64,000 bases of DNA from an uncultured Dehalococcoidia bacterium (GTDB lineage: Bacteria; Chloroflexota; Dehalococcoidia; Lucifugimonadales; UBA3495). This document shows positions 42,946-50,945 of this stretch, piece by piece; the stretch's first letter is position 1, and each line of letters starts with the position of its first letter. A program made the position numbers and the translations under genes. The stretch covers positions 1-64,000 of the forward strand of contig CATOSK010000002.1 in NCBI GenBank assembly GCA_951812535.1, read 5' to 3'. The notes under the pieces were generated by a model that searched no databases, was not told the origin of the DNA, and saw nothing but the letters and a program-made list of their open reading frames with translations.

Positions 42946-43296
42946 TCAGCTCTCTTCCGGCGGCCCTTCTGGCATGCCGGCGTCGATCCACGCCGCAATC
43001 TCGTCCACTTCCGAACGCGCAACGAAGGGACCTCGCAGGGGCATCTTCCCGAAGGTCCCACATCCCCGCAACAGGGAACGCACCAGGTGGGTCTCCCGTC
43101 CGGGCAGACCGGGCTCAATGGACCGGTACCCGTTCAGCACCGACGCCTGCAGTTCCTGGGGAGTCTCCCAGTAGTATTCGTGAATGCCCGGGTACGGCTC
43201 CCGCTCCCAGCGTTCCTTCCACCGCTCCATGCAGTTGTCCAGGATTTCCTTGACTCGCGGCCAGTAGACTTCGTTCTCGCCAGGGGTAGTGCTCAT
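42946..43296 (-). CDS. Conserved small protein, cytochrome-c-like tail without haem motif
   Basis: This 116-residue protein is not confidently assigned. The C-terminal half, GKMPLRGPFVARSEVDEIAAWIDAGMPEG, resembles the end of cytochrome c-like domains (MPxxGP...I..WIDAG), but no CxxCH is present. The N-terminal half is charged and rich in Trp and Tyr. It has no signal peptide. It lies downstream of the moaB-like gene on the same strand, with a family D copy in between. Confidence 0.55.
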   Translation of the reverse strand: MSTTPGENEVYWPRVKEILDNCMERWKERWEREPYPGIHEYYWETPQELQASVLNGYRSIEPGLPGRETHLVRSLLRGCGTFGKMPLRGPFVARSEVDEIAAWIDAGMPEGPPEES

Positions 43297-43350
43297 CTGG
43301 GTGTCTCCGCAATAGGTTGGAATGAATGACGCGGACCGGTTGCCCTCTAC

Positions 43351-43402
43351 TCAGGCCTCTTGGACGAGTTGCGCTGGCTGGGGCCGAAAACAGCGGGGAT
43401 TC
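43351..43402 (+). repeat. Family D hairpin, divergent copy D6
   Basis: GGCCTCTTGGACGAGTTGCG, then CTGGCTGGGGCCGAAAACAG and CGGGGATTCG. It reads on the plus strand between two minus-strand genes, so unlike the other copies it is not in the orientation of a downstream gene. Confidence 0.6.
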
Positions 43403-43412
43403 GTTCTATCTG

Positions 43413-43907
43413 TCAGCCGTTGGGGTGTTCGTTCACCGACTCCCTCTGCAGCAGTTCAATGGCGTGGGGCAGGACCGGCTTGACTACTTCCAGGGTCTCC
43501 TTGACCCCTTTCGGACTGCCCGGCAGCGTCAGGATCAACGTCGAGCCCCGTATCCCGGCCACTGAGCGGCTGATCATCGCCATGGGAGTGAACTTCAGCG
43601 TCTCGGCCCGCATCGCCTCGGCCATGCCGGGGACTTCCTTGTCCACAATGGCCAGGCACGCCTCTGGGGTGACATCCCGGGGCCCCAGCCCCGTGCCGCC
43701 GGTGCTGACCACCAGGTCCACGTCCGGCGCATCCGCCCACTCTGCCATCTTCCGGGAGATGTCGTCCTTCTCGTCCGAGACTATGTCGTAACGGACCACA
43801 TCATAGTCCGGCGGGGCCAGCACTTCCTGGATTGCCTCGCTGCCCGTATCCTCCCGCTGCCCAAAGAACCCCGAGGTGCTGACAGTGAGAATCGCAAGCC
43901 TGTACAT
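43413..43907 (-). CDS. Molybdopterin adenylyltransferase-like MoaB/Mog family protein
   Basis: This 164-residue protein has the MoCF_biosynth fold, with LVVSTGGTGLGPRDVTPEA as the MPT-binding signature, VRYDIVSDEKDDISRK before it and TLILTLPGSPKGVKETLE after it. Mog adenylates molybdopterin for metal insertion. The ATG at 43907 follows TTAGGG. Molybdenum cofactor is needed by the nitrate reductase at 55504-57678, which could be a client. Confidence 0.88.
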   Translation of the reverse strand: MYRLAILTVSTSGFFGQREDTGSEAIQEVLAPPDYDVVRYDIVSDEKDDISRKMAEWADAPDVDLVVSTGGTGLGPRDVTPEACLAIVDKEVPGMAEAMRAETLKFTPMAMISRSVAGIRGSTLILTLPGSPKGVKETLEVVKPVLPHAIELLQRESVNEHPNG

Positions 43908-44024
43908 GGCCCTAATAATACCATACCCAATTTCCCTCAACACGCCCGGCCCGGGAGTCGTCCGCTACTCTATGAATCAGGAAGTTTGGGGAATGAATCC
44001 AACAACTTACCGACCTCACGCCGG

Positions 44025-44054
44025 GTGACTCGCCGTTCCGTTTCCCCGTATAAT
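44025..44054 (+). promoter_or_regulatory. Promoter upstream of family D leader D3
   Basis: GTGACT at 44025-44030, an 18-base spacer and a perfect TATAAT at 44049-44054. Transcription would start near 44061, about 16 bases before D3, so D3 would be transcribed as the 5' leader of the Uma2 gene. Confidence 0.5.
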
Positions 44055-44076
44055 GACCCCACTTCCGGCCCATCCC

Positions 44077-44167
44077 CCGACGCCCAGTCCCCTTAGACAA
44101 GTTACATCAATCGGGGGCGGAACGGGCAACTGCACCGGAGTTTAAACCAGCGCAATAGCATGGAGCG
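44077..44167 (+). repeat. Family D leader hairpin with extension block, copy D3
   Basis: The D part reads CCGACGCCCAGTCCCC, loop TTAGACAAGTTACATCAATC, GGGGGCG. An extension block (44120-44167) is identical at 46 of 48 positions to 45526-45573 in D5. It ends 27 bases before the Uma2 start. Confidence 0.75.
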
Positions 44168-44194
44168 ACAGGCGGGATTCGAATAGGGGCAACG

Positions 44195-44848
44195 ATGACC
44201 AGCAAGCCGATTCGTCAAACCGGGACGGTGGCGGAATCCGGCACATTTCCGGATGTTCCTCCCAGGGACGATACGCAGAACCCCCTGTACCTCTACCTGC
44301 CCGGATACCTCACCACCCTGCGCCGCCACTTCGGCTCCCCGGAAACAAACCTGGTCCTCAGCGAGCTCCCTTTGGGACACAGCCCGCGGCAGCGGCGGGG
44401 CATCCTCATTCCCGACCTGACGGTCGCTTTTGGCGTCGACGTTGACGCCATCATCGCCCAGTGGGGCTATGCTATCGAGGTGCAGGGCAAGCCCCCTGAC
44501 TTCGTTCTGGAAATCGCCTCGACCACCACCGCCCGCAACGACGAGTCCGGGAAACGCGAAGGATACTCGGGCTACGGCGTCCCGGAATACTGGCGTTTCG
44601 ACCCCACCGGTGGGCAGCGTTACCAACAGGGCCTCGCTGGAGACCGCCTGTCCGCCGGGACCTACCAGCCGGTAACCATTGACACCGACGGCTTCCGGCA
44701 TTGGGGCCATAGCAGTGTACTGGGCCTTACCCTTTGCTGGGAAGACGGACAGTTGCGCTGGTGGGACCCAATCGCCCGGCGTTACCTGGCCACCCACGAC
44801 GAAGAGGCGGAAGGCCGCTTGGCCGAGCAACGGGCCCGCATAGCTTAG
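44195..44848 (+). CDS. Uma2 family (DUF820) PD-(D/E)xK protein, C-terminus cut by TAG
   Basis: Uma2 proteins have a restriction-endonuclease-like fold of unknown role. Here the core shows ILIPDLTVAFG (Asp) and DFVLEIASTTTARND (Glu), followed by YSGYGVPEYWRFDP, as in the family. The frame stops at TAG (44846-44848), but the same frame continues without break to a second TAG at 44951-44953, encoding RDAHLAERNARLAAEARLRE and a charged end. That is the coiled-coil tail usual in this family. So the protein is truncated by a nonsense codon, or the TAG is a base error or is read through. Confidence 0.85.
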   Translation: MTSKPIRQTGTVAESGTFPDVPPRDDTQNPLYLYLPGYLTTLRRHFGSPETNLVLSELPLGHSPRQRRGILIPDLTVAFGVDVDAIIAQWGYAIEVQGKPPDFVLEIASTTTARNDESGKREGYSGYGVPEYWRFDPTGGQRYQQGLAGDRLSAGTYQPVTIDTDGFRHWGHSSVLGLTLCWEDGQLRWWDPIARRYLATHDEEAEGRLAEQRARIA

Positions 44849-45068
44849 CGTGACGCCCACCTGGCCGAGCGCAACGCCCGCCTCGCCGCGGAGGCCCGCC
44901 TCCGCGAATTGGAGGCGGAACTGGCGCGTCGGCAGGAGAACGAATCGAGCTAGGAGGGGCTATTTCCCGGGTCCGACTCCCTTCGTTGACAACCCCACTT
45001 CGCCCCCATATAGTCTCCCCGATGTTACCCGCCAGCAACCGAATCCCCGCCTCCACCGGCCCCGCTGC

Positions 45069-45404
45069 ATGACCAACGCCCCCCGCTGCGTCTTCTGCGA
45101 GATCGCCGCCGGAAACGAGCCCGCCCGGGTCCGCTACCTCGACGAGGACATCATCGTCATAGTAAACCGCCTCACCTGGGTGCCCGTCATGTTGCTGGTT
45201 ATGCCCAAGCGTCACCTGTCCCAGATGGAAATGTGGAGCAGCGGACTCATGCAGCGTCTCGGCAAAACCGCCGTCGACATGGGCGCAGTCTTCGCTCCCA
45301 ATGGCTTTCGCATCCTATCCAACTTCGGGTACGATGGACTCCAGAGCCAAAGCCACGGACACCTCCATGTCATCGGCGGCGCCTACCTGGGAGAATACGC
45401 CTGA
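45069..45404 (+). CDS. HIT family (histidine triad) protein
   Basis: This 111-residue nucleotide-binding hydrolase has a zinc-type CVFCEI (Cys7, Cys10) at the start and the triad motif SHGHLHVIGG (His96, His98, His100). HIT proteins hydrolyse nucleoside phosphoramidates or Ap4A-like dinucleotides. I start at the ATG at 45069; the open frame extends upstream but into the Uma2 tail region. It precedes the D4/D5 leader and the enoyl-CoA hydratase gene. Confidence 0.88.
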   Translation: MTNAPRCVFCEIAAGNEPARVRYLDEDIIVIVNRLTWVPVMLLVMPKRHLSQMEMWSSGLMQRLGKTAVDMGAVFAPNGFRILSNFGYDGLQSQSHGHLHVIGGAYLGEYA

Positions 45405-45438
45405 TCCCCTTCTCTACACCTTTCAGGATTGGAAACCC

Positions 45439-45500
45439 CCGACGCCCAGGCCCATTAGACAAGTTACCTCAATCGGGGCCGAAAGCGGCGGGACTTAGAA
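45439..45500 (+). repeat. Family D leader hairpin, copy D4
   Basis: The most typical copy: CCGACGCCCAGGCCC, loop ATTAGACAAGTTACCTCAATC, GGGGCC, GAAAGCGGCGGGACTTAGAA. The inner helix is GGCCC/GGGCC and the outer CCGACGC/GCGGCGG with one A-G mismatch. Confidence 0.8.
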
Positions 45501-45509
45501 AACAGACTC

Positions 45510-45620
45510 CCGACGCCCAGGCCCCGAACGGGCAACTGCACCGGAGTTCAAACAAGCGCAATAGCATGGAGCGGCTCGAAGTTACGTCAATCGGAGCCGA
45601 AGGCGGCTGGACCATTCAGA
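45510..45620 (+). repeat. Family D mosaic leader, copy D5
   Basis: Starts CCGACGCCCAGGCCCC, then carries the 48-bp extension block shared with D3, and then GAAGTTACGTCAATCGGAGC and CGAAGGCGGCTGG, the right half of a D element. It ends 14 bases before the enoyl-CoA hydratase start, and D4 precedes it in tandem. Confidence 0.7.
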
Positions 45621-45634
45621 AAGGAGACTGAAAC

Positions 45635-46411
45635 ATGCCTGAAACCATCCTGTACGAAAAGCAGGGCAACATCGTCACCATGACCCTCAACCGGCCCGCC
45701 GCCCTCAACTCGATCAACCGCCAGCTCCGGCGCGAGTTGGCCGAGGCCATCACCCAGTTCGACAGCGAGCCCGACTCATACGTCGGCATCATCACCGGCT
45801 CCGGCCGGGCCTTCTGCGCCGGACGCGACCTCAAGGAGCGCGCCGTCGACAACGCTGAAGGAGTCCAGGCCCGGGCCGCCGACAGCATGCAGCCCGACCG
45901 GCCCTACATGTGGCCCCAGACCTGGAAGCCCCTCATCGCGGCCGTCAACGGATACGCCCTCGCCGGGGGATGGTCCATCGCCCAGATGTGCGACCTCCGC
46001 ATCGCCGCCGAGGACGCCCAGCTTGGCATCACCGAGACCAAGTGGAGCCTGCTGCCCCCCTTCGGCACCATCCTGACCAAGATGATCGGCCTCTCCGCCG
46101 TCCTCGAGCTCTGCATGACCGCCCAGCCCATCAGCGCCCAGCGCGCCTACGACATCGGATTCGTCAACAAGGTGGTGCCCGGCGACCAGCTGATGGATGA
46201 GGCCATGAACATGGCCGAGCAGATCGCCGCCAACGCCCCCCTGGCGGTCCAGTATTTCAAGGAGCTGGCCTATCGCGGCCTCAACATGTCCACCCAGGAC
46301 ATATCCTCCCTCACCTACCACATGTACGACCAGCTTCTCACCACCGAGGACTCCAAAGAGGGCCCCCGCGCCTTCGCCGAAAAGCGCAAGCCCAACTGGC
46401 AGGGGCGCTGA
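45635..46411 (+). CDS. Enoyl-CoA hydratase/isomerase family protein
   Basis: This 258-residue crotonase-fold protein has ITGSGRAFCAGRDLKE (first oxyanion block) and VNGYALAGGWSIAQMCDLRIA (second), and GITETKWSLLPPFG in the Glu-bearing region. It hydrates or isomerises acyl-CoA; related members include methylglutaconyl-CoA hydratases. GGAGA precedes the ATG. It is followed by an alpha/beta hydrolase after 55 bases, probably one operon. The leader carries D4 and D5. Confidence 0.9.
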   Translation: MPETILYEKQGNIVTMTLNRPAALNSINRQLRRELAEAITQFDSEPDSYVGIITGSGRAFCAGRDLKERAVDNAEGVQARAADSMQPDRPYMWPQTWKPLIAAVNGYALAGGWSIAQMCDLRIAAEDAQLGITETKWSLLPPFGTILTKMIGLSAVLELCMTAQPISAQRAYDIGFVNKVVPGDQLMDEAMNMAEQIAANAPLAVQYFKELAYRGLNMSTQDISSLTYHMYDQLLTTEDSKEGPRAFAEKRKPNWQGR

Positions 46412-46466
46412 TTCAGAAAATCGCCGCCCAAACCCCTAACCCCAATCGGCTCAAGGAGGAAACGCT

Positions 46467-47309
46467 ATGACTACCCAGGTTCAACCCAGGGACATGACCA
46501 TCAATGCCAACGGTATCAACCTGCACTACCTCGACTGGGGCAACGAAAACGCCCCGCCCCTCGTTCTGCTCCACGGCCTGCGGGGGCACGCCCACTCCTG
46601 GGACGACGTATCCGCCGCCCTCTGCCAGGACTACCACGTACTCGCGGTGGACCAGCGTGGCCGCGGCGACACCGACTGGGCGCCGGGCGGAGACTACTCC
46701 GGCGCGGCCTTCGTCGCCGATATCCTGGGATTCGCCGATGCCCTCAAGCTGGACCAGTTCACCCTCATCGGGCACTCCATGGGCGGGCGGAACAGCATGG
46801 CATTCGCCGCCCGCCACCCCGACCGCCTCACCCAACTGGTCATCGTCGACATCGGACCCACCGTGGACCCGGCCGGCGGGCAGCGCATCACCCGCGAGCT
46901 CCAGGAAGTCCCCGAGGAGTTCGACTCCCTCGAAGTCGTCTTCGAATACATGAACCGCCAGAACCGCTTCTCCTCCGAGCGTGTCATGCGCCGCCGTCTC
47001 CAATACGCCACCAAACAGTTTGCCAACGGCAAGATCGGCTGGAGGTACGACCTCGCCATCCGCGACCAGCGGCGCAACGGCACGGCCGCGCCCGCCGAGG
47101 ACCTCTGGCCTCTCATCCCCAACATCACCTGCCCCACCCTGGTCGTGCGGGGCAAGGAGACCGACCTGCTCACTCCGGAAGGCGCCCGGCAGATGGTCGA
47201 TACCCTACCCAACGGCTCCGTCGTCGAAGTAGAGCGGGCCGGACACATGGTCTTCGAGGACAACCCCGAGGACTTCATCGCCGCCGTCAAGGGCTGGCTG
47301 TTGGGCTAA
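46467..47309 (+). CDS. Alpha/beta hydrolase
   Basis: This 280-residue hydrolase has LLHGLRGHAHSW as oxyanion region, nucleophile elbow IGHSMGG (Ser104), Asp near residue 233 (GKETDLLTPEG) and His near 260 (ERAGHMVFED). The full triad is present. Its C-terminal segment closely resembles the translated pseudogene at 48038-48151. AAGGAGG precedes the ATG. It ends in a strong terminator at 47341. Possibly a thioesterase or C-C hydrolase acting with the enoyl-CoA hydratase; this is inference from order. Confidence 0.92.
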   Translation: MTTQVQPRDMTINANGINLHYLDWGNENAPPLVLLHGLRGHAHSWDDVSAALCQDYHVLAVDQRGRGDTDWAPGGDYSGAAFVADILGFADALKLDQFTLIGHSMGGRNSMAFAARHPDRLTQLVIVDIGPTVDPAGGQRITRELQEVPEEFDSLEVVFEYMNRQNRFSSERVMRRRLQYATKQFANGKIGWRYDLAIRDQRRNGTAAPAEDLWPLIPNITCPTLVVRGKETDLLTPEGARQMVDTLPNGSVVEVERAGHMVFEDNPEDFIAAVKGWLLG

Positions 47310-47340
47310 TTCCGCACCGGTCCCGGCTGTTGCACAAAAC

Positions 47341-47376
47341 AACACCGCTCCTGCCCGACAGGGCAGGAGCGGTGTT
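47341..47376 (+). terminator. Strong Rho-independent terminator
   Basis: AACACCGCTCCTGCCC / GGGCAGGAGCGGTGTT, 16-bp perfect stem with a 4-base loop, followed by TCGTTTTTCC. It closes the hydratase-hydrolase unit and faces the convergent membrane-protein gene. Confidence 0.92.
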
Positions 47377-47417
47377 TCGTTTTTCCAGGTGGTTTTTCCA
47401 GGTTTGGCGGGACGTCC

Positions 47418-47918
47418 TCAGTTGGATTTGAGGGGCGCTGGGGTATACTTTGCCGGGGACCCCTCGGCAGCGGACGTTGCACGGGATTCCGACCTGTTCG
47501 AGACGCTCCGCCACAAGCGGCGACCGGCTACCACCATCAATATGGGCATAACAACACCGAGGAGAATCCAGATCTGGCTGTCGCCGTTGTGGTTGGGAGA
47601 CAGGACCATGAACCGGTTCCAGAAATAAGCCAGGAAAACGGCGACAGAACCGTAGAAGACCGTGTTGGCCTCCAGATAGCGTTTCAGGTCGGTCGATCCA
47701 TTACCATCGATGCGACGTTTCTCGGCGTAGCTCGCTGCCAGGGTTATGAGTACCGCCGGTGTCATGAACCAGTGCAGCGCCTCCCAAACCGGGTAGGCAT
47801 CGCCTCCCTGGTGGTAAAGCGGAGTAATTATCAGGTTGACGCCGACGGCCCCGGCCACCAGCAACAAGAAAACCGACGCGCCGCGAAGCACTATAGACAC
47901 AATAACCCCCTGAGTCAT
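47418..47918 (-). CDS. Unknown small polytopic membrane protein
   Basis: This 166-residue protein has four hydrophobic segments (about residues 5-30, 47-63, 86-103 and 114-133) and a positively charged, Ser/Pro-rich tail. The segment HWFMTPAVLITLAASYAEKR is distinctive but I do not recognise the family. There is no cofactor motif. It is a single gene facing the terminator at 47341. Confidence 0.6.
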   Translation of the reverse strand: MTQGVIVSIVLRGASVFLLLVAGAVGVNLIITPLYHQGGDAYPVWEALHWFMTPAVLITLAASYAEKRRIDGNGSTDLKRYLEANTVFYGSVAVFLAYFWNRFMVLSPNHNGDSQIWILLGVVMPILMVVAGRRLWRSVSNRSESRATSAAEGSPAKYTPAPLKSN

Positions 47919-48037
47919 GTGGTAAGGCCAGTTTAAATTGATGTTTTCACCTTACCTTCACATAGTAGTACGGACGGAGGGTTCTGCTGGTTTCGTGGCA
48001 TGCGACGGTATGGCTACGGGATCACTTCCGAGGAGTC

Positions 48038-48151
48038 CGGCAGATGGTCGGCATCCTCCCCAACGGATTCCGCGTAGAAATCGAACACCCTGGACCCATG
48101 ATCTTCGAGGACAACGCCAGGGAATTCCAGGCGGCTACGAAGGTTGCTTAG
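48038..48151 (+). pseudogene. Alpha/beta hydrolase C-terminal remnant
   Basis: Translates as RQMVGILPNGFRVEIEHPGP, then MIFEDNAREFQAATKVA and stop. This aligns with the C-terminus of the intact hydrolase at 46467-47309 (RQMVDTLPNGSVVEVERAGH, MVFEDNPEDFIAAVKGW). The catalytic His is Pro here, and nothing upstream matches the N-terminal domain. It is a decayed partial duplicate lying about 0.8 kb from its relative. Confidence 0.75.
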
Positions 48152-48319
48152 AGTCCCGGTGAATCCAGTGCCCCCGGCAGGGTTTTCCAGGAAATGGAAG
48201 GTGGTACTCCCCTGACGGGTTTCCCAGGACGCCTTACCTATCCTCGATACGCACCCTGTGCTATCATGCCTTAACGCTGGGGTTCGGCCCCGCCGGGCCC
48301 GGAGAGAGGACTTGTCACG

Positions 48320-49549
48320 ATGAAAACCTCCTTCTTCCACCTGATGCCCTACCAGCACCTTCCGGCCGACTTCGAGCACCAGTACCGCAGCGCTTGGGTC
48401 GATCCCCCCAACAGCCTCTTCGACCCCGACCTGTGCCAGCAGCACTACGATGACTACATCGAGGAGCTCCAGTTCGCCGACCAGATGGGCTTCGACGGCG
48501 TCTGCGTCAACGAGCACCACAACAACGCCTACGGACTGATGCCCTCTCCCAACATCATCGCCTCCGTTCTGTCCCGCACCACTTCCAACTCCGCCCTCAT
48601 CGTCCTCGGCAACAGCCTGGCTCTCTACCAGCCTCCCCTCCGCGTCGCCGAGGAAATGGCCATGCTCGACATCATGAGCAAGGGACGGCTCGTCGCCGGC
48701 TTCCCAGTTGGGACCTCCATGGACACCACCCTCTCCTACGGCCAGACCCCCATCACCCTCCGCGACAAGCACTCCGAGGCCCACGATCTCATCATGAAGG
48801 CCTGGACCGAGCGGGAGCCTTTCATCTTCAACGGCAAGTTCAACCAGCTCCGCTACGTCAACATCTGGCCCCGTCCCCTCCAGCAGCCCCATCCCCCCGT
48901 CTGGATCCCCGGCAGCGGCAGCCTGGAGACCTGGGACTGGGTGCTGGACCGCGACTACGTTTACTGCTACCTCAGCTACTTTGGCTACCTCCGCGGGCTT
49001 CGCGTCGTCAACGGTTTCTGGGATCGCGTCGCCCAGCGCGGCATTGACGACAACCCCCACCGCCTCGGCTTCCTCCAGCTTGTCTGCGTCTCGGAGACCG
49101 ACGCCTCCGCCGAGCGGGAGTACGCCGACCACGTCAAGTACTTCTACCGGAAGATGCTCCGCATCCACCCGCCCTTCGCCGAGACCCCGGGATACCGCTC
49201 TATAGCCTCGGTCCGCGAGTCCGTCCGCCCCCAGATAGGAGAGGAAGCCCAGAAGGCCGCCCAGGAACTCGAGTGGAAGGACTTTATCGAGCAGGGCCAC
49301 GTCATCGCCGGCAGCCCCGCCACCGTCCGCGAGCAGCTCGCCGAGGCCATCAAGATGCTCCGCGTCGGCCACCTCATGTGCCTGCTCCACATCGGCACCA
49401 TGCCAAAGGACCTCACCCTCAAGAACACCCAGCTCTTCGCCGACGAGGTTTTGCCTCACATCCGGGACACATGGAGTGACTACGACGACAGGTGGTGGCC
49501 CGAGCGGGTTGCCCGGGCCCAGGCCCCCGCTCCGGTCGGCGACAACTAG
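48320..49549 (+). CDS. LLM class luciferase-like monooxygenase
   Basis: This 409-residue protein has QMGFDGVCVNEHHNN (active-site His pair), ALIVLGNSLALYQPPLRVAEE, LVAGFPVGTSMDTTLSYG and ASPATVREQLAEA-like GSPATVREQL. These are FMN-dependent luciferase-like features (EHH). GAGAGG precedes the ATG. It is a single-gene unit ending in a hairpin at 49565. Its substrate is unknown; related enzymes oxidise alkanes, sulfonates or cyclic ketones. Confidence 0.9.
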   Translation: MKTSFFHLMPYQHLPADFEHQYRSAWVDPPNSLFDPDLCQQHYDDYIEELQFADQMGFDGVCVNEHHNNAYGLMPSPNIIASVLSRTTSNSALIVLGNSLALYQPPLRVAEEMAMLDIMSKGRLVAGFPVGTSMDTTLSYGQTPITLRDKHSEAHDLIMKAWTEREPFIFNGKFNQLRYVNIWPRPLQQPHPPVWIPGSGSLETWDWVLDRDYVYCYLSYFGYLRGLRVVNGFWDRVAQRGIDDNPHRLGFLQLVCVSETDASAEREYADHVKYFYRKMLRIHPPFAETPGYRSIASVRESVRPQIGEEAQKAAQELEWKDFIEQGHVIAGSPATVREQLAEAIKMLRVGHLMCLLHIGTMPKDLTLKNTQLFADEVLPHIRDTWSDYDDRWWPERVARAQAPAPVGDN

Positions 49550-49564
49550 CGCCGGCTTTCCATC

Positions 49565-49597
49565 GGCCCGGCTTATGATGGCAACTTGAGCCGGGCC
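49565..49597 (+). terminator. Hairpin downstream of LLM gene
   Basis: GGCCCGGCT / AGCCGGGCC, 9-bp stem with a 15-base loop, followed by TTCCGCTCT. Confidence 0.55.
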
Positions 49598-49702
49598 TTC
49601 CGCTCTAAGGGAAGGCAAGGATCGTTATCATTTTGGCCCCGCTGACCCCAGCTGCCCCTAGCTGTAACCCGACCCCGCCCGGTTGCGGGGAGTGAACCCG
49701 CC

Positions 49703-50896
49703 ATGCTGGAATTGAGGAACGTCACCGATAACGAATTCGAGCCGTGGCTGCGGGCCGAGTCGCGCGCCCACGGCAACCGGCTTGCCCACGACCCGGAGCA
49801 GCTTCGCCCCACCTTCGACCTCGACCGCTCGATAATCGTCCTGGACGGGAAACAGATCGTCGGCGGCGCCCATTCTCACCATGTCGAGCTGACCATTCCC
49901 GGCAGTTCCGCCCCCGTTGCCGGCGTCTCCAACGTCGCCGTCCAGCCCACCCACCGCCGGCGCGGCGTCATGACCCAGATGATGCTCCACCAGCTTGAGG
50001 ACGTGCATCGCCGCGGCGAACCCCTGGCCGCCCTCTTCGCCACCGAGAGCGCCATTTACGGCCGCTTCGGGTACGGCGTCGGCTCCCACTATGAGCGCTG
50101 GACCATCGACCGAAACCACACCGCCTTCGCCCGCCAGCACAGGAACAAGGGCCGGATATTCTTCGTCGACCCCTTCGAGACCACCGCCCGCTTCTCCGAA
50201 ATCTTCAACAGGTGCATCGCCGGACGCCCCGGCGTGTTTCCCGCCGCCGCCCTGCGCCAGTGGGGGCAGGACTCCCGCCTCCCGGAGCACCACCAGGGAG
50301 GACGCGGCGGACTCTTCCACGTCGTCTACGAGGAGGATGGCCGGTTCGACGGATACGCCACTTACCGCACCTCCAACGGCACCGTCACCGTCAACGAGCT
50401 GATGGGCACCTCCACCGACGCCGTCTCCGCCCTCTGGCGTTTTTGCTTCGACACCGACCTGATGCACTCGATGGAAGCCCTCAAGCGCCCCGTGGACGAT
50501 CCCCTGCCTTGGCTCCTTGCCGACCCCCGCCGTCTCCAGCGGATGCCCCGCGACGGCGTGTGGCTTCGCATCGTCGACGTGCCGGATGCCCTGTCCCGCC
50601 GCGCCTACTCCGCCGACGGCTTGGTCGTCTTTAATGTCCTCGATGATGTCTGTCCCTGGAACGACGGCCGCTTCCAGTTGGAAGTGTCCGGCGGCGCTGG
50701 CTCGGCCGCTCCCTCCGAAACCCCTCCCGACCTATCGCTCACCGTTTCCGCCCTTGCCTCGGCCTATCTGGGCGGCGCCCCCTTTTCCACCCTCGCCCGG
50801 GCCGGTGTCGTCGAGGAAAAAACGCCCGGAGCGTTGTTCCTGGCCGACCGCATGTTCGCAGTCCAATTGCAGCCCTGGACCCCCCACAACTTCTGA
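49703..50896 (+). CDS. Eis-like GNAT N-acetyltransferase
   Basis: This 397-residue protein has the three-part Eis layout. The N-terminal GNAT domain contains the acetyl-CoA loop VAVQPTHRRRGVMTQMM and ESAIYGRFGYGVGSHYE. A second GNAT-like domain follows, then a sterol-carrier-like C-terminal domain ending in QPWTPHNF. In Eis the C-terminal carboxylate and a Tyr in the YGRFGYG region act in catalysis; both are present. Eis enzymes acetylate polyamines, aminoglycosides or peptides. GGGGAG precedes the ATG. It is convergent with the nitrate operon, 49 bases from the transporter stop. Confidence 0.9.
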   Translation: MLELRNVTDNEFEPWLRAESRAHGNRLAHDPEQLRPTFDLDRSIIVLDGKQIVGGAHSHHVELTIPGSSAPVAGVSNVAVQPTHRRRGVMTQMMLHQLEDVHRRGEPLAALFATESAIYGRFGYGVGSHYERWTIDRNHTAFARQHRNKGRIFFVDPFETTARFSEIFNRCIAGRPGVFPAAALRQWGQDSRLPEHHQGGRGGLFHVVYEEDGRFDGYATYRTSNGTVTVNELMGTSTDAVSALWRFCFDTDLMHSMEALKRPVDDPLPWLLADPRRLQRMPRDGVWLRIVDVPDALSRRAYSADGLVVFNVLDDVCPWNDGRFQLEVSGGAGSAAPSETPPDLSLTVSALASAYLGGAPFSTLARAGVVEEKTPGALFLADRMFAVQLQPWTPHNF

Positions 50897-50945
50897 TCCT
50901 TGCCCTTAGCGTGAATCGCCAATACACCCGGAGTTCCGAAGGACG

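Noticed and set aside
42946..43296. c-type cytochrome client of the Ccm system
   Set aside because: The C-terminal pattern is cytochrome-like, but there is no CxxCH and no signal peptide.
47938..48162. 74-residue plus-strand protein
   Set aside because: Another frame of the same stretch gives a clear hydrolase remnant, so this frame is not coding.
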